64,000 nt of DNA, from NCBI RefSeq assembly GCF_019880205.1, contig NZ_CP082292.1, positions 1,922,001 to 1,986,000 on the forward strand, written 5' to 3'. Of the stretch, positions 1-9,054 are shown piece by piece (within the stretch, counting starts at the first letter, position 1; every line of letters starts with the position of its first letter). The position numbers and the translations under genes were made by a program. This stretch comes from Pantoea alfalfae (GTDB lineage: Bacteria > Pseudomonadota > Gammaproteobacteria > Enterobacterales > Enterobacteriaceae). The notes beneath the pieces are model-generated. The model had not been told where the DNA came from. It ran no database searches and saw only the letters and a list, made by a program, of their open reading frames with translations.

Positions 1-630
1 CTGGGCGCAACGGTGAAACAGAACACTGAAAACGTCTTTGAAGCCTGTCGTCTGACCAGTGAAGCGGTGAAAAATGCGGAAAGCGGCGAAAAAGTCTCGC
101 AGGAAGTGGTGACATCGATGGCGCTGATTAACGCCAGCTCGAAGAAGATTGAAGAGATCACGACCGTTATCGACAGTATCGCTTTCCAGACGAACATTCT
201 GGCGCTGAATGCGGCCGTCGAAGCCGCCCGTGCGGGTGAGCAGGGACGTGGCTTTGCGGTAGTCGCAGGGGAAGTGCGTAATCTGGCCCAGCGCAGTGCT
301 ACCGCAGCCAAAGAGATTGAGGGGCTTATTGCAGAATCTGTCTCCATCATCCACGCCGGTTCCGATCAGGTCAGCCGGACGGGCGAAGCGATGAGCGCGA
401 TTATCTCCTCAGTCAGCCGCGTGAATTTGCTGATGGAGCACATCTCTACCGCATCTGATGAACAGAGTCGCGGCATCGGTCAGATTGAACAGGCGGTCAC
501 CGAGATGGACAGCGTCACCCAGCAGAACTCGGCGCTGGTTCAGGAATCTGCGGCGGCGTCGGCCTCGCTGGAGGAGCAGGTGCAGTACCTGACGCAGTCG
601 GTCTCCACCTTCCGTCTGGCAAACAGCTAA
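1..630 (+). CDS. Methyl-accepting chemotaxis protein, C-terminal part
   Basis: The reading frame is open from the first base, so the N-terminal ligand-binding part lies upstream of the window. The visible 209 codons are the cytoplasmic signalling domain of a chemoreceptor. The conserved hairpin tip is clear around codons 60-85 ([20 protein letters not shown], then [20 protein letters not shown]), the region that contacts CheA and CheW. Flanking Ala/Glu/Gln-rich stretches are the methylation helices. The protein ends FRLANS, without the NWETF-type CheR tether of Tar and Tsr, so adaptation probably relies on other receptors. The ligand cannot be told from this fragment. Confidence 0.95.
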   Translation: MGATVKQNTENVFEACRLTSEAVKNAESGEKVSQEVVTSMALINASSKKIEEITTVIDSIAFQTNILALNAAVEAARAGEQGRGFAVVAGEVRNLAQRSATAAKEIEGLIAESVSIIHAGSDQVSRTGEAMSAIISSVSRVNLLMEHISTASDEQSRGIGQIEQAVTEMDSVTQQNSALVQESAAASASLEEQVQYLTQSVSTFRLANS

Positions 631-640
631 CTGGTTTCTT

Positions 641-664
641 CCGCGCTGCGTCTATGCAGCGCGG
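641..664. other. Hairpin after the chemoreceptor gene
   Basis: A 9-bp perfect stem (CCGCGCTGC / GCAGCGCGG) with a 6-nt loop starts 10 bp after the chemoreceptor stop. It lacks a following T tract, so it may be an mRNA-stabilising hairpin or a weak terminator. Confidence 0.4.
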
Positions 665-773
665 GATGCTGTGATGCGTCTCGTCAGGCAGAGAAGAGCA
701 TGTTTGATTCCGCGCCTTGTGACGGTGGCAGAATGAGCGGATTATACGGCTTTCCACTGAATACGGGGTTGTC

Positions 774-1505
774 ATGCTAATCAGCATAGAAAGTGCCCGC
801 AGCAACAGCGCCGATACCCGACTGGCCTGCACGCTTGCCGCTGCTGCAGGCGCGCTCAATACCGCCGCCTTTGAAATTGTCGGTTTCTTTTCAGCTAACA
901 TGACCGGAAATGTCTCGCTGCTTTCCGATCATCTGGCAAAAGCCAGTCTCGGGCCGGGCCTGTTTTTTCTGTCTATCGTCCTGCTGTTTATTGCGGGCTC
1001 CGTTTTTTCAACGCTGATGATTAATGCCGGGCACCGCAGGAATATCCGTACTATCTATGCCTTCGTTATCCTGATTGAGGGCATCGCGCTGATTACGCTG
1101 GGCATAATTGAGAATCACTTTCCGCCGCTGTCGCCCGGTGTAGTCTTGATCCTGAGTCTGAGTTTTTTGATGGGGCTGCAGAATGCGGTGGTAACGCGCA
1201 TCTCCAATGCCCGCGTTCGCACCACTCATGTCTCCGGTACGGCGACCGATATTGGAATCGAGCTGGCGATGCTGTTTGAGGTGCTGCGGCGCAAAGTATC
1301 ACCGAAAGATGCACCGATCTGGCTGGGGCGGCTGCGGCTGCACTGCCTGACACTGCTCTCGTTTCTGGTTGGCGGAATTGCCGGTATAGGGCTTTACAGA
1401 TTGCTCAGCTATGATTTTTTATTGCCGGTGGGAGCCGGGTTACTCTGTCTGGCGCTGAACGCCATCTTTACCAGGCCAGTAAAATCAAAGGGCATACTTA
1501 ATTAA
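774..1505 (+). CDS. YoaK/DUF1275 family membrane protein
   Basis: A 243-residue, very hydrophobic protein with about six membrane segments, of the length and pattern of the DUF1275 (YoaK) family. Characteristic features are the early Ala/Gly-rich segment followed by GFFSANMTGNVSLLS at about residues 39-53, and the later LSFLMGLQNAV and THVSGTATDIG motifs around residues 130-160. The family is annotated as small-molecule/proton antiporters of the inner membrane, but substrates are generally unknown. The gene stands alone, with the chemoreceptor gene ending about 140 bp upstream and a long gene-free gap downstream. Confidence 0.85.
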   Translation: MLISIESARSNSADTRLACTLAAAAGALNTAAFEIVGFFSANMTGNVSLLSDHLAKASLGPGLFFLSIVLLFIAGSVFSTLMINAGHRRNIRTIYAFVILIEGIALITLGIIENHFPPLSPGVVLILSLSFLMGLQNAVVTRISNARVRTTHVSGTATDIGIELAMLFEVLRRKVSPKDAPIWLGRLRLHCLTLLSFLVGGIAGIGLYRLLSYDFLLPVGAGLLCLALNAIFTRPVKSKGILN

Positions 1506-2189
1506 GCCAGACAATTATCTCTGCTGCTTGTATCAGGATTGCGCAAATCCGGATTGCATCATTCCGCCAGCGCAGATGAACCGTGTGGTTAAAGAGCTGA
1601 GCTATAGCAGGATAATAATAAGCATTATATTCTGGTTAATGCTGCCACCAAATCAGTAGCACAAACACGCTTAAATGTGCTCATGGATAATTAACATCGG
1701 CATGACACAATGATTAACTGGAAAATGAACTGAGAGAATATCGCCTGCCCGTCAGCGTTCCTTCTTATCTTTGAACGCTCATATAAAAATCAATAAATCA
1801 TTGAGTTAATGGCCCGTTCGGTCATGCCAGTATTTTATTTTTTGTCTTTGTCGAAATTATCCCGCTCTGGTTTTCATGCATTTCTGCAGACCCCTTATAC
1901 CAGCCCATAAACTGATAATAACTGATTAAAATGCCGGTTACAGAAGAGTGGGTCATAAGAATCATCTCAAAAGAAACTTAAATTAAGTTGTACAATGAGT
2001 AGGTTTTTTGTACAAGCTTTATTCCGAAGCTGTTGCTTATGATAGATAAAAATTCTTATATAAGCGGAGCGGAAGACATTTTTAATGTTTTTGTTCTGCT
2101 GCAATTATCTGTTTATGTTTGTGATTATCTGCAAAGGCAACCATGCTTAATGAGTAAACCCTATTTGAAATGATATATGAGGAAAAAAT
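1506..2189. other. Gene-free interval, AT-rich towards its 3' half
   Basis: About 680 bp between the YoaK-like gene and the KGG gene. Only very short ORFs occur, such as 27 codons from about 1576, and none has a good ribosome binding site. The last 300 bp are AT-rich and probably hold the promoter of the KGG stress gene. No repeat, RNA gene or element was recognised. Confidence 0.5.
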
Positions 2190-2375
2190 ATGACAAATCA
2201 TCGGGGCGGGGCAGGTAATTTTGCAGAAAATCCACAGCGTGCTGCGGAAGCAGGAAGTAAAGGAGGGAAGGCCAGCAGTGGAAATTTCAAAAATAACCCT
2301 GAGAGGGCGGTTGAGGCCGGCCGTAAAGGCGGCTCAGTCAGTCGAAGGGGTAAGGCACAGGAAGGCCGTGTTTAA
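2190..2375 (+). CDS. KGG-motif stress-induced small protein (YciG family)
   Basis: A 61-residue basic, glycine-rich protein made of repeated KGG units (EAGSKGGKASSGNF at about residues 20-33 and EAGRKGGSVSRRG at about 42-54). This is the hallmark of the YciG/con-10 stress-protein family. A good ribosome binding site (TGAGGAAAAAAT before ATG) supports the start. Family members are small soluble general-stress proteins, often RpoS-dependent in enterobacteria and sometimes linked to motility or desiccation tolerance; their molecular role is not established. The gene is monocistronic here. Confidence 0.85.
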   Translation: MTNHRGGAGNFAENPQRAAEAGSKGGKASSGNFKNNPERAVEAGRKGGSVSRRGKAQEGRV

Positions 2376-2603
2376 ATTGATGAACGGCGTCAGGTTTAAT
2401 TGAAAGGTGCTCTGTCCGAAACTTTATGCCTGCTTTTTTATTGTCTGTTTGCGTAAGTTACAGCCATTCAGTGGCAGAACAACATTCTGACTGATTTCTT
2501 AAAATCGGAGGTCCACTTTATGGACCATGACACTTGTTATTTCACGTCGATGATAAAGAGCGTTATCTGCCATCGATCTCTTCGTGATATTAAGGAGAAT
2601 ATA

Positions 2604-3173
2604 ATGAAAAAGAATCACTCCCTCAAAGGGTTGCTGGCTATATCGGCAGTCGTCACCCTGTTCAGCACTGTCAGCGTGCAGGCCCAGACTGAGACGAGCG
2701 CCCCGCAGGGCGGGAATGCAGAGCAGACCGTTGCCAAAGGTAAGCTCAGCGCGGGCGATGAAAAAGCGCTGAAAGATATGGCGCAGGCCAACATTAACGA
2801 AGTTGCCGCAGCCAGAATTGCGCTGAATAAAACACAAAGCGCTGACGTCAAAATCTTTGCTCAGAAAATGGTCGATGATCACAGTAGCGCCCTGACAAAA
2901 GTTAAGGCGGTTGCGCAACAAAAAGGCGTGACACTGCCTGCTGAGCCGGATGCTAAACACAAGGCCATGGCCGATAAACTGGAAAAGCAGAGCGGTGGCG
3001 CATTTGATAAAATGTATATGGAAAACGCAGGCGTAATGGACCATAAGATGGTGCTTTCGACGCTGAAGAGTGATGCCATGAAGATAAAAGATCCGGATGT
3101 GAAGACACTGGCAGACGAACATACCCCTGTAGTCGAGCAGCATCTGAAATCTGCCGAGCATATGGCGATGTAA
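2604..3173 (+). CDS. DUF4142 family secreted protein
   Basis: A 189-residue protein whose N-terminus (MKKNHSLKGLLAISAVVTLF, then VSVQAQ) is a standard signal peptide, cleaved near residue 25. The mature part is helical and matches the DUF4142 pattern: an AQANINEVAAARIALNKTQS helix, then VKIFAQKMVDDHSSA with the conserved MVxDH, then a second helical pair ending in DEHTPVVEQHLKSAEHM. DUF4142 proteins are periplasmic or outer-membrane helical proteins of unknown function, often found near stress genes. The ATG is chosen because TAAGGAG lies 6 bp upstream; a longer in-frame start at 2520 lacks one and would bury the signal peptide. Confidence 0.85.
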   Translation: MKKNHSLKGLLAISAVVTLFSTVSVQAQTETSAPQGGNAEQTVAKGKLSAGDEKALKDMAQANINEVAAARIALNKTQSADVKIFAQKMVDDHSSALTKVKAVAQQKGVTLPAEPDAKHKAMADKLEKQSGGAFDKMYMENAGVMDHKMVLSTLKSDAMKIKDPDVKTLADEHTPVVEQHLKSAEHMAM

Positions 3174-3203
3174 CCGGATTAGCCGGTTAATGCGTAATGA
3201 AAC

Positions 3204-3243
3204 CGTCCGGTGAACACCGTGTTGCTGACCGGACGCCTTTTTC
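3204..3243 (+). terminator. Rho-independent terminator of the DUF4142 gene
   Basis: An 8-bp stem (CGTCCGGT / ACCGGACG) with a 16-nt loop is followed by CCTTTTT, about 30 bp after the stop codon. Confidence 0.7.
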
Positions 3244-3476
3244 AGCGCTGGCTGGAAATATCGACTGATTAGCCTCTTTCTGCATGCTTAAGTCTCTCCA
3301 GAGAGGTCTTTATAGTGCGCCGGACTGACGCCACGTGTGAGCAGAAGACCGCCATGACTATCAAATAAAGGTCGCAACCGTGTCCATTTCCAGGTCTGGT
3401 AGTGAGCCGGAACGCGTCTAAAGCATTGTTGACCAGAAGTTCGGCCAGACCTGAGTTAAGAAGGGCTACAGGATGG

Positions 3477-3694
3477 CTATTCGCCTGTAAGCTGGCTCTG
3501 TACCCGACGAGACTTGTGATAGTCTTCATCGCACTCAACTGAACAGACCGCAGTGCTGGCTACCACAGCTTCATCTTTACATCACATGCTTAATCCTTGA
3601 GATCCTTGAGACTTTTGAATTTTGGCTTACGGGCTGCAAGAGATGCGGAAAGATGCGCTTCTTCACGCACCTGAGCCTGGTCGACTTCATCCAT
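3477..3694 (-). pseudogene. Decayed TraR/DksA-type zinc-finger gene (tentative)
   Basis: An ATG at 3694 opens a 34-codon ORF (to 3590) starting MDEVDQAQVREEAHLSASLA and continuing AARKPKFKSLK. This is very like the N-terminus of phage TraR/DksA C4 zinc-finger proteins (M-x-E-x-D-x-A-Q...AALAAR). It stops at TAA. A further segment at 3560-3477 in another frame reads AVCSVECDEDYHKSRR, which resembles the usual second zinc pair and tail (CVxCQEDxExR). The first CxxC pair is not recognisable. I read it as a frameshifted remnant of a mobile-element gene; it could also be chance similarity. Confidence 0.35.
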
Positions 3695-4094
3695 AAATAT
3701 TCTTAACCTCATCGAATTTTAACTAATCAGACACAAATCAATCACTGCAGAGAAATTCTTTGTATCCACAGATGCGCCAATTGTGAGAGCGGCTAAACAG
3801 AATTGAATCATATCTTCTTGTTTTCAAATTAATTTATTCTGATGTCATGAGCGCTACGGGAAAGTGTAGACGGAAGCTCTGCTTTACAACAGGCTCAGGC
3901 AGAACAGGATAGGAGCTTTACTGACTCACCGTCTGACGGGTCGGGTCTCTGCCAGTTTGAAGCATGACTGCATTAGGCATAATATAAACGTAATAATGGC
4001 AGTAAGAGGGTAGTTAAATTTTAATCCATCGCTTAGTGCATAAAAGTATGCCCCTCTAAAATATTAATCTGTAAGTTACTGATGGTAAAAGAAC

Positions 4095-4991
4095 ATCGAC
4101 ATTAAACAACTTATTTACCTGTGTAACCTGGAGCGGGAACGTCATTTCGGACGGGCCGCGGAAGCCAGTTTTGTCACACAACCCACACTCTCCATGCGCC
4201 TGAAAAATCTTGAGCGCGAACTGGGCCTGCCGCTGATTAACCGCAGCAATAACTTTGCCGGTTTTACGCCAGAGGGCGATCGGGTACTGGCGTGGGCGCG
4301 GGAAATTGTTTCGGTCTATCAGGGACTGAAGCTGGAAGTGGAATCGCTGAAACATGGGGTGAACGGTACGCTGCGGGTTGGCGTAGTGCCGCAGTGCAGC
4401 GTGGCATTGCCGCTTCTGCTGAAAGCCGTGCAGGCGCGCTATCCTCAACTCGACTATCGCATTGCGGTGCTCAGTGCTGACCAGCTGCTGGAAGCGTTAA
4501 ACAGCCACACCGTGGATGTCGGTATTGGCTTTTTCGAAATGGCGACGCTACGGGAGCTTCATTTCCAGACCGAGATGCTGGCCGATCGGGGCGTTGAAGC
4601 CATATTCCATCCCGACCATTTCCCGGCGCTGGTGGCAGAAACTCCGCTTACGCTGGACGAGCTGGCACAGCAGCCGCTTTGCCTGGCGGAGCCGACGCGC
4701 TATTTCCGGCGTTATCTTGATATGGCTTTTCGCGAAGCGACGCTGGTGCCACGGGTTATCGTGGAGAGCGCCTCTGTCATGCAGCTGATGCAGTGTGCAC
4801 AGGTCGGTCTGGGGCTTCTGGTGTCGCCGGTCGGTCATCTGCTGCCCGCTTCATTACAGGGATTACAGCAGCGCGCCATTACGCTGCCGCCGATGGCGCG
4901 GCAGGCGGCGCTGGTCATCGCCGAACCTGGCCGAGCCACACCGCTGGCTCAGCACTTTTTTGACGAAGCACGTGGTCTGTTGCCGGTTTAG
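4095..4991 (+). CDS. LysR-family transcriptional regulator with non-standard start
   Basis: A LysR-type regulator. The N-terminal helix-turn-helix covers about residues 1-60 (HFGRAAEASFVTQPTLSMRL, then KNLERELGLPLINR) and the co-inducer domain follows to residue 298. The full helix-turn-helix is in frame only from codon ATC at 4095 (reading xDIKQLIYLCNLERERHFGR), with TAA at 4086-4088 just upstream. No ATG, GTG or TTG occurs until 4194, which would cut off half of the DNA-binding domain. Initiation must therefore use ATC, ATT (4101) or CTG (4119), or the start has mutated. The gene ends 5 bp from the convergent CMD gene. Target genes are unknown. Confidence 0.75.
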   Translation: MDIKQLIYLCNLERERHFGRAAEASFVTQPTLSMRLKNLERELGLPLINRSNNFAGFTPEGDRVLAWAREIVSVYQGLKLEVESLKHGVNGTLRVGVVPQCSVALPLLLKAVQARYPQLDYRIAVLSADQLLEALNSHTVDVGIGFFEMATLRELHFQTEMLADRGVEAIFHPDHFPALVAETPLTLDELAQQPLCLAEPTRYFRRYLDMAFREATLVPRVIVESASVMQLMQCAQVGLGLLVSPVGHLLPASLQGLQQRAITLPPMARQAALVIAEPGRATPLAQHFFDEARGLLPV

Positions 4992-4996
4992 CCCAG

Positions 4997-6106
4997 CTAC
5001 TGCGCTTCGCCCAGGGCGTAAAACAGGCGACTGTTCCAGTTTCCTATCGCGACAAGCTGAATCAGCGCGAACAGTGCCTCAGGCTCCCAGCCCGCCTCCA
5101 TCAGCGGTTGCAGGTGAGCCGCGCTGAATCGCTCAGGAGAGCGGGTCAGCTGCGCTGCCAGCGCAATAATCTGCTGCTCTTCACCTTGAGATACCCCGTC
5201 CACACCGTCAATTAAAACCTCATTCCCGGCCAGCAGCCGGAACGCCCAGCGACTGCCCAGAATACGGGCGGCGGTCGCCTCTGCCAGGGTGTTTTCCTGC
5301 GAGAGATGCTGACGCAGCTGCGCCCAGCCATAGAGCGTCGACGGGTCGTGAACCAGCAGCCATACCGCATCCTGCATGCCGGGCAAAGACTGACAGCGGG
5401 TAACGGCAGCGAGCTGCTCGGCACTGGCATACCGCAGCTCCAGCGGCTTCAGCACGGGCTGCCAGTGGGCAGGCTGGTCAAAACCGGTGGCGTCGGCGTC
5501 GGATGGGGCAGTGGTGCCCGGTAACCAGCGTACCGGCTGGGCCTGCAGCGCCTGTAATCCGGCGACGACGCGGGCCTGATAACTGACAAAGCCGATCACC
5601 TGATTCAGCGTCACAATATCGGGTTCGGTCAGGCCTACGGCATCCAGAGCGGTGATCGCACTGGCGTTAATCAGCTCAGGCTGCATCGCCAGCAGGCGCG
5701 CATACTGCGTAATCTGGGTCAGGCGGTTATTACTCTCGCGCGAAGAGTCAGGGCCGGGCAGCGGATTCAGGCGGGCAGAGTAGTGATTACACAACCGCTG
5801 TACACCTGCGACCTGCGCCACGGTCAGCGCGGTGCTGAGGCGGTCGTAGAGCGTTAAGGTGTGCGTCAGCGAGGTGACAACGCGATCGGGAAACAGCAGC
5901 TGTGCCAGATCGCGTGCTGCCAGCAGGGCTGGCTGATTCGTGCGCAGCAATGACTGCACCACAGCGTTATCGGCATAGCAGCCCAGGAGGAAACGATCGT
6001 CGATATGGGCGGCCTCTGGCACCAGCGGTGCGGCCTGAGCGGTACGTGGACTGGTCTGGCTCTCGTAAAACCAGTGGTTATGGCCCGGATAGCGGCGTTG
6101 TTCCAT
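4997..6106 (-). CDS. Double CMD-domain protein (AhpD-like fold, Cys pair missing)
   Basis: A 369-residue protein. The N-terminal half (roughly residues 25-180, with DRLSTALTVAQVAGVQRLCN) and the C-terminal half (about 215-369, with EATAARILGSRWAFRLLAG and ending ALIQLVAIGNWNSRLFYALG) resemble the two carboxymuconolactone-decarboxylase/AhpD-like families that sit side by side in other bacteria (Avi_7170- and Avi_7169-type). Here they are fused. The catalytic CxxC of AhpD-like enzymes is absent from both halves: the C-half position reads G-S-R-W-A. The start is chosen at 6106 because AAGGATT lies 6-8 bp upstream. A role in peroxide or lipid-peroxide chemistry is only family inference. Confidence 0.7.
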   Translation of the reverse strand: MEQRRYPGHNHWFYESQTSPRTAQAAPLVPEAAHIDDRFLLGCYADNAVVQSLLRTNQPALLAARDLAQLLFPDRVVTSLTHTLTLYDRLSTALTVAQVAGVQRLCNHYSARLNPLPGPDSSRESNNRLTQITQYARLLAMQPELINASAITALDAVGLTEPDIVTLNQVIGFVSYQARVVAGLQALQAQPVRWLPGTTAPSDADATGFDQPAHWQPVLKPLELRYASAEQLAAVTRCQSLPGMQDAVWLLVHDPSTLYGWAQLRQHLSQENTLAEATAARILGSRWAFRLLAGNEVLIDGVDGVSQGEEQQIIALAAQLTRSPERFSAAHLQPLMEAGWEPEALFALIQLVAIGNWNSRLFYALGEAQ

Positions 6107-6293
6107 GATCAATCCTTTTACAAATTCAGGTTCGGCATGCAGGCGGCACAATCTGAAAATGTGCATTAACCGAAGGGCAGGCTTATCGTCGCTGATGGGC
6201 CGTCCGGGGCAAAAGAATGATCGGTGATAATTAATAGCGTTACGGTATAACGGCAGCGAAATCAGGCGGGAAGGGCAAGGCGGGCGTATTGAG

Positions 6294-6316
6294 AAGGGCG
6301 AGCCAGGCTCGCCCTT
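6294..6316 (-). terminator. Hairpin downstream of fabI
   Basis: A perfect 10-bp stem (AAGGGCGAGC / GCTCGCCCTT) with a 3-nt loop lies 8 bp past the fabI stop. The U tract is weak, so termination is likely but not certain. Confidence 0.5.
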
Positions 6317-6323
6317 GCAGAAC

Positions 6324-7112
6324 TTATTTCAGTTCCAGTTCGTTCATTGCGGCGATGCTGAAGCCGCCATCAACGTGTACCACTTCACCGGTGATGCCGC
6401 CAGCCAGATCAGAGCAGAGGAATGCTGCTGAATTGCCGACATCTTCGATGGTAACGGTACGGCGAATCGGGGTAACCGCTTCGCAATGTGCCAGCATCTT
6501 ACGGAAATCTTTGATGCCTGATGCGGCCAGGGTACGGATTGGACCGGCAGAAACGGCGTTAACACGCACGCCTTCAGGGCCCATCGCGTTTGCCATGTAA
6601 CGCACGTTAGCTTCCAGCGACGCTTTCGCCAGACCCATGACGTTATAGTTCGGGATCGCGCGTTCAGCACCCAGGTAAGAGAGGGTCAGCAGCGCAGAAT
6701 TTGGATTCAGCATCTCGCGGCACTCTTTGGCCATCGCGACGAAGCTGTAAGCACTGATGTCATGCGCGATTTTAAAGCCTTCGCGGGTAACGGCATTCAC
6801 GTAATCGCCAACCAGCTGATCGCCTGGGGCGAAACCGATAGAGTGAACGAAACCGTCAAATTTCGGCCAGGTTTTTGCCAGTTCAGTGAACAGCGATTTG
6901 ATGCTCTCATCTTCGGCTACGTCACATGGCAGCACGATGTCTGAACCCAAATCTTTAGCAAACTCTTCCACACGACCTTTTAACTTGTCGTTCTGGTAGG
7001 TGAAAGCCAGTTCTGCGCCCTGTTTGTGCATCGCCTGTGCAATACCGTAGGCGATGGAAAGTTTACTGGCAACGCCAGTAATCAGAATGCGCTTACCGGA
7101 AAGAAAACCCAT
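6324..7112 (-). CDS. fabI: Enoyl-[acyl-carrier-protein] reductase [NADH]
   Basis: A 262-residue protein, the same length as E. coli FabI. It performs the last step of each fatty-acid elongation cycle, reducing trans-2-enoyl-ACP with NADH. The SDR-type Rossmann start reads [20 protein letters not shown]; the active-site Tyr and Lys are spaced as Y-x6-K in NYNVMGLAK; and the [10 protein letters not shown] loop carries the Gly tied to triclosan sensitivity. The start is taken at MGFLSGKR rather than 32 codons upstream, in agreement with the family. The gene lies 140 bp downstream of sapF in the same orientation, as in E. coli but without the intervening ycjD. Confidence 0.97.
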   Translation of the reverse strand: MGFLSGKRILITGVASKLSIAYGIAQAMHKQGAELAFTYQNDKLKGRVEEFAKDLGSDIVLPCDVAEDESIKSLFTELAKTWPKFDGFVHSIGFAPGDQLVGDYVNAVTREGFKIAHDISAYSFVAMAKECREMLNPNSALLTLSYLGAERAIPNYNVMGLAKASLEANVRYMANAMGPEGVRVNAVSAGPIRTLAASGIKDFRKMLAHCEAVTPIRRTVTIEDVGNSAAFLCSDLAGGITGEVVHVDGGFSIAAMNELELK

Positions 7113-7253
7113 AGCTGTAATCCTTATGGTCATTGTAGTTGGCGGCCGCATGGTTAAAAAGTAAGCGACCGACGTTAATCGACGTGCGGATTCTAGCACG
7201 TCTCTCATAAATCAGGTAAATCGGCCCGCAATTTCCGCGATATGCAGCAAAAA

Positions 7254-8057
7254 TCAGCGCTCGCGCCGCCAGGCTTCGGCACTCAGTGCTTCGCCAAAAT
7301 GGCTGCTGATCAGGCGTCGGGTCAGATCGTGCAGCGGGGAGGCGAGCACATCAGCCGTGCCGCCGCGCTCGACCACTTCGCCCTGATGCATCACCAGCAC
7401 CTTATCGCTGATGTGCTTCATCATGCCCAGATGCTGAGTGACATAAATGTAGGCGATTCCGTGTTTCTCCTGCAGTTCCAGCATCAGATTCACCAGTTGG
7501 GAACGCATGGTCATATCCAGTGAGGCCAGCGCTTCATCGGCCACAATCACTTTGGGTTGCAGGATCAACGCGCGCGCCAGGCCCAGACGCTGTTTCTGAC
7601 CGGGTGCCAGCATGTGCGGATAATATCCGGCATGATCGCGCAGTAATCCCACCTGACGCAGAGTAGCGATAATGCGTTTTTCGCGCTCTTCCGCAGTGAG
7701 TTCGGTATTGAGTCGCAGCGGGAACTCCAGGATCTGGCTGATGCGCTGACGTGGATTGAGTGAGGTTGAGGGATCCTGAAAAATCATGCGGATGCGCTGG
7801 CTGCGATAGCCGTAATCGCCAAAGGTAAGCGGATGGTCGTCAATCAGAATCTCACCTTCAGTGGGGGCGATCATGCCGCTGAGCATCTTCGCCAGCGTGG
7901 ACTTGCCGGAACCGTTTTCACCGATAATCGCCAGCGTCTGCTTTTCGCGCAGGGTAAAGCTGACCGACTTCACCGCTTCAACGTGCTGGCGGCGGAACAG
8001 GCCGGTGCGATAGCGAAAGGTTTTACTCAGGTTGCGCACTTCCAGCAGGGTCTCCAT
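7254..8057 (-). CDS. sapF: Peptide ABC transporter ATP-binding protein SapF
   Basis: A 267-residue ATPase, last gene of sapABCDF. Walker A is GENGSGKST, the signature is the SapF-typical LAPGQKQRLG rather than LSGGQ, Walker B is VIVADEAL, and the switch His lies in YVTQHLG. With SapD it should power the SapBC channel. The Sap system is linked to uptake and resistance to antimicrobial peptides, to heme and potassium handling (through TrkA) in other species, and to putrescine export in E. coli. It starts one base after the sapD stop, so the genes are co-translated. Confidence 0.95.
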   Translation of the reverse strand: METLLEVRNLSKTFRYRTGLFRRQHVEAVKSVSFTLREKQTLAIIGENGSGKSTLAKMLSGMIAPTEGEILIDDHPLTFGDYGYRSQRIRMIFQDPSTSLNPRQRISQILEFPLRLNTELTAEEREKRIIATLRQVGLLRDHAGYYPHMLAPGQKQRLGLARALILQPKVIVADEALASLDMTMRSQLVNLMLELQEKHGIAYIYVTQHLGMMKHISDKVLVMHQGEVVERGGTADVLASPLHDLTRRLISSHFGEALSAEAWRRER

Positions 8058-8058
8058 G

Positions 8059-9054
8059 CTACTGGCCCTCCATATTCAGCGGGAAATGACAGGCGAAGAG
8101 ATGTGTCTTACTGCCGGTGAGGCGCGGCGTTTCAACACATTTGCGTTGCGCGTAGGGGCAGCGCGGCCCCAGACGGCAGCCAATCGGCAGGCTTTCCAGC
8201 GAGGGGATGGCGCCTGACAGCGTATTGAGACGGCTTTTATGCGGCAGCGCGCGGCCAAAGTCGGGCATCGCCCGAATCAGCGCCTGCGTATAAGGATGAT
8301 GCGGCGTACTCATTAAATCTTCGCTCTGAGCGGTTTCCACCGTCTGACCGCAGTACATCACGTTAATGCGGTCCGCCCACTGACTCATGCTGCGCAGGTC
8401 GTGGCTGATCAGCAGAATAGTGGTGTTGTTATTCTGGTTCAGACGGCTTAGCAGGCGGAATATCTGCGCCTGCGTCGTGGGTTCCATAGCATTGGTCGGT
8501 TCATCGGCAATCAGCAGACGCGGCTGGTTAGCCAGCGCAATGGCGATCATCACTTTCTGGCATTCGCCTTCGGTCAGCTCGTAGGGGAAGCTGCGCATGA
8601 TGTCTTTATGATCTTTGATGCCGACGCGATGCAGCAGTTCGATAGCGCGGGTTTTGCGCCAGAACCAGAAGCGTTTAAGCCATGGACCTTTATACGTCCA
8701 GCGTGGGATCACCTGCATCAGCTGACGGCCAATGCTCTCAGAGGGATCGAGACAGGATTGCGGCTCCTGAAAAATCATTGAGACGTTATGTCCGATAATG
8801 CGACGGCGCTCGCGCGGGGAGAGGCGCAGCAGGTCCACATCATCAAATACCATGCGATCGGCGGTCACGCGCCAGTTATCGTTGGTCACGCCGCAGATAG
8901 CTTTGGCGACCAGACTTTTACCGGAGCCGGACTCACCAACCAGACCCCGTATTTCACCTTCGCCCAGCGTCAGATTAACACGGTCGACCGCTTTGACCGG
9001 CCCGTCAGCGGTCATAAATTCAATGGTCAGATTACGGATATCAAGTAATGGCAT
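8059..9054 (-). CDS. sapD: Peptide ABC transporter ATP-binding protein SapD
   Basis: A 331-residue ATPase of the oligopeptide/nickel ABC family (E. coli SapD has 330). Walker A is [12 protein letters not shown], the signature region [12 protein letters not shown] departs from LSGGQ as in other SapD proteins, and Walker B is [10 protein letters not shown]-terminal oligo/dipeptide extension holds Cys residues near residues 285-320 ([14 protein letters not shown]), typical of peptide importers. The start codon directly follows the sapC stop. In E. coli SapD is also needed for TrkG/TrkH potassium uptake. Confidence 0.95.
   Translation of the reverse strand: MPLLDIRNLTIEFMTADGPVKAVDRVNLTLGEGEIRGLVGESGSGKSLVAKAICGVTNDNWRVTADRMVFDDVDLLRLSPRERRRIIGHNVSMIFQEPQSCLDPSESIGRQLMQVIPRWTYKGPWLKRFWFWRKTRAIELLHRVGIKDHKDIMRSFPYELTEGECQKVMIAIALANQPRLLIADEPTNAMEPTTQAQIFRLLSRLNQNNNTTILLISHDLRSMSQWADRINVMYCGQTVETAQSEDLMSTPHHPYTQALIRAMPDFGRALPHKSRLNTLSGAIPSLESLPIGCRLGPRCPYAQRKCVETPRLTGSKTHLFACHFPLNMEGQ

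Larger units (their letters stand above)
3174..4094. other. Long interval with no intact gene
   Basis: About 920 bp between the DUF4142 gene and the LysR regulator. It holds the terminator at 3204 and the possible TraR/DksA remnant at 3477-3694. A minus-strand ORF of 89 codons at 3269-3538 overlaps the remnant; it has no recognisable domain and no convincing start, so it is not called. From 3700 to 4090 the sequence is AT-rich and non-coding in appearance. Confidence 0.55.

Noticed and set aside
3269-3538. 89-codon minus-strand ORF
   Set aside because: No recognisable domain, no convincing ribosome binding site, and it overlaps the TraR/DksA-like remnant in another frame.
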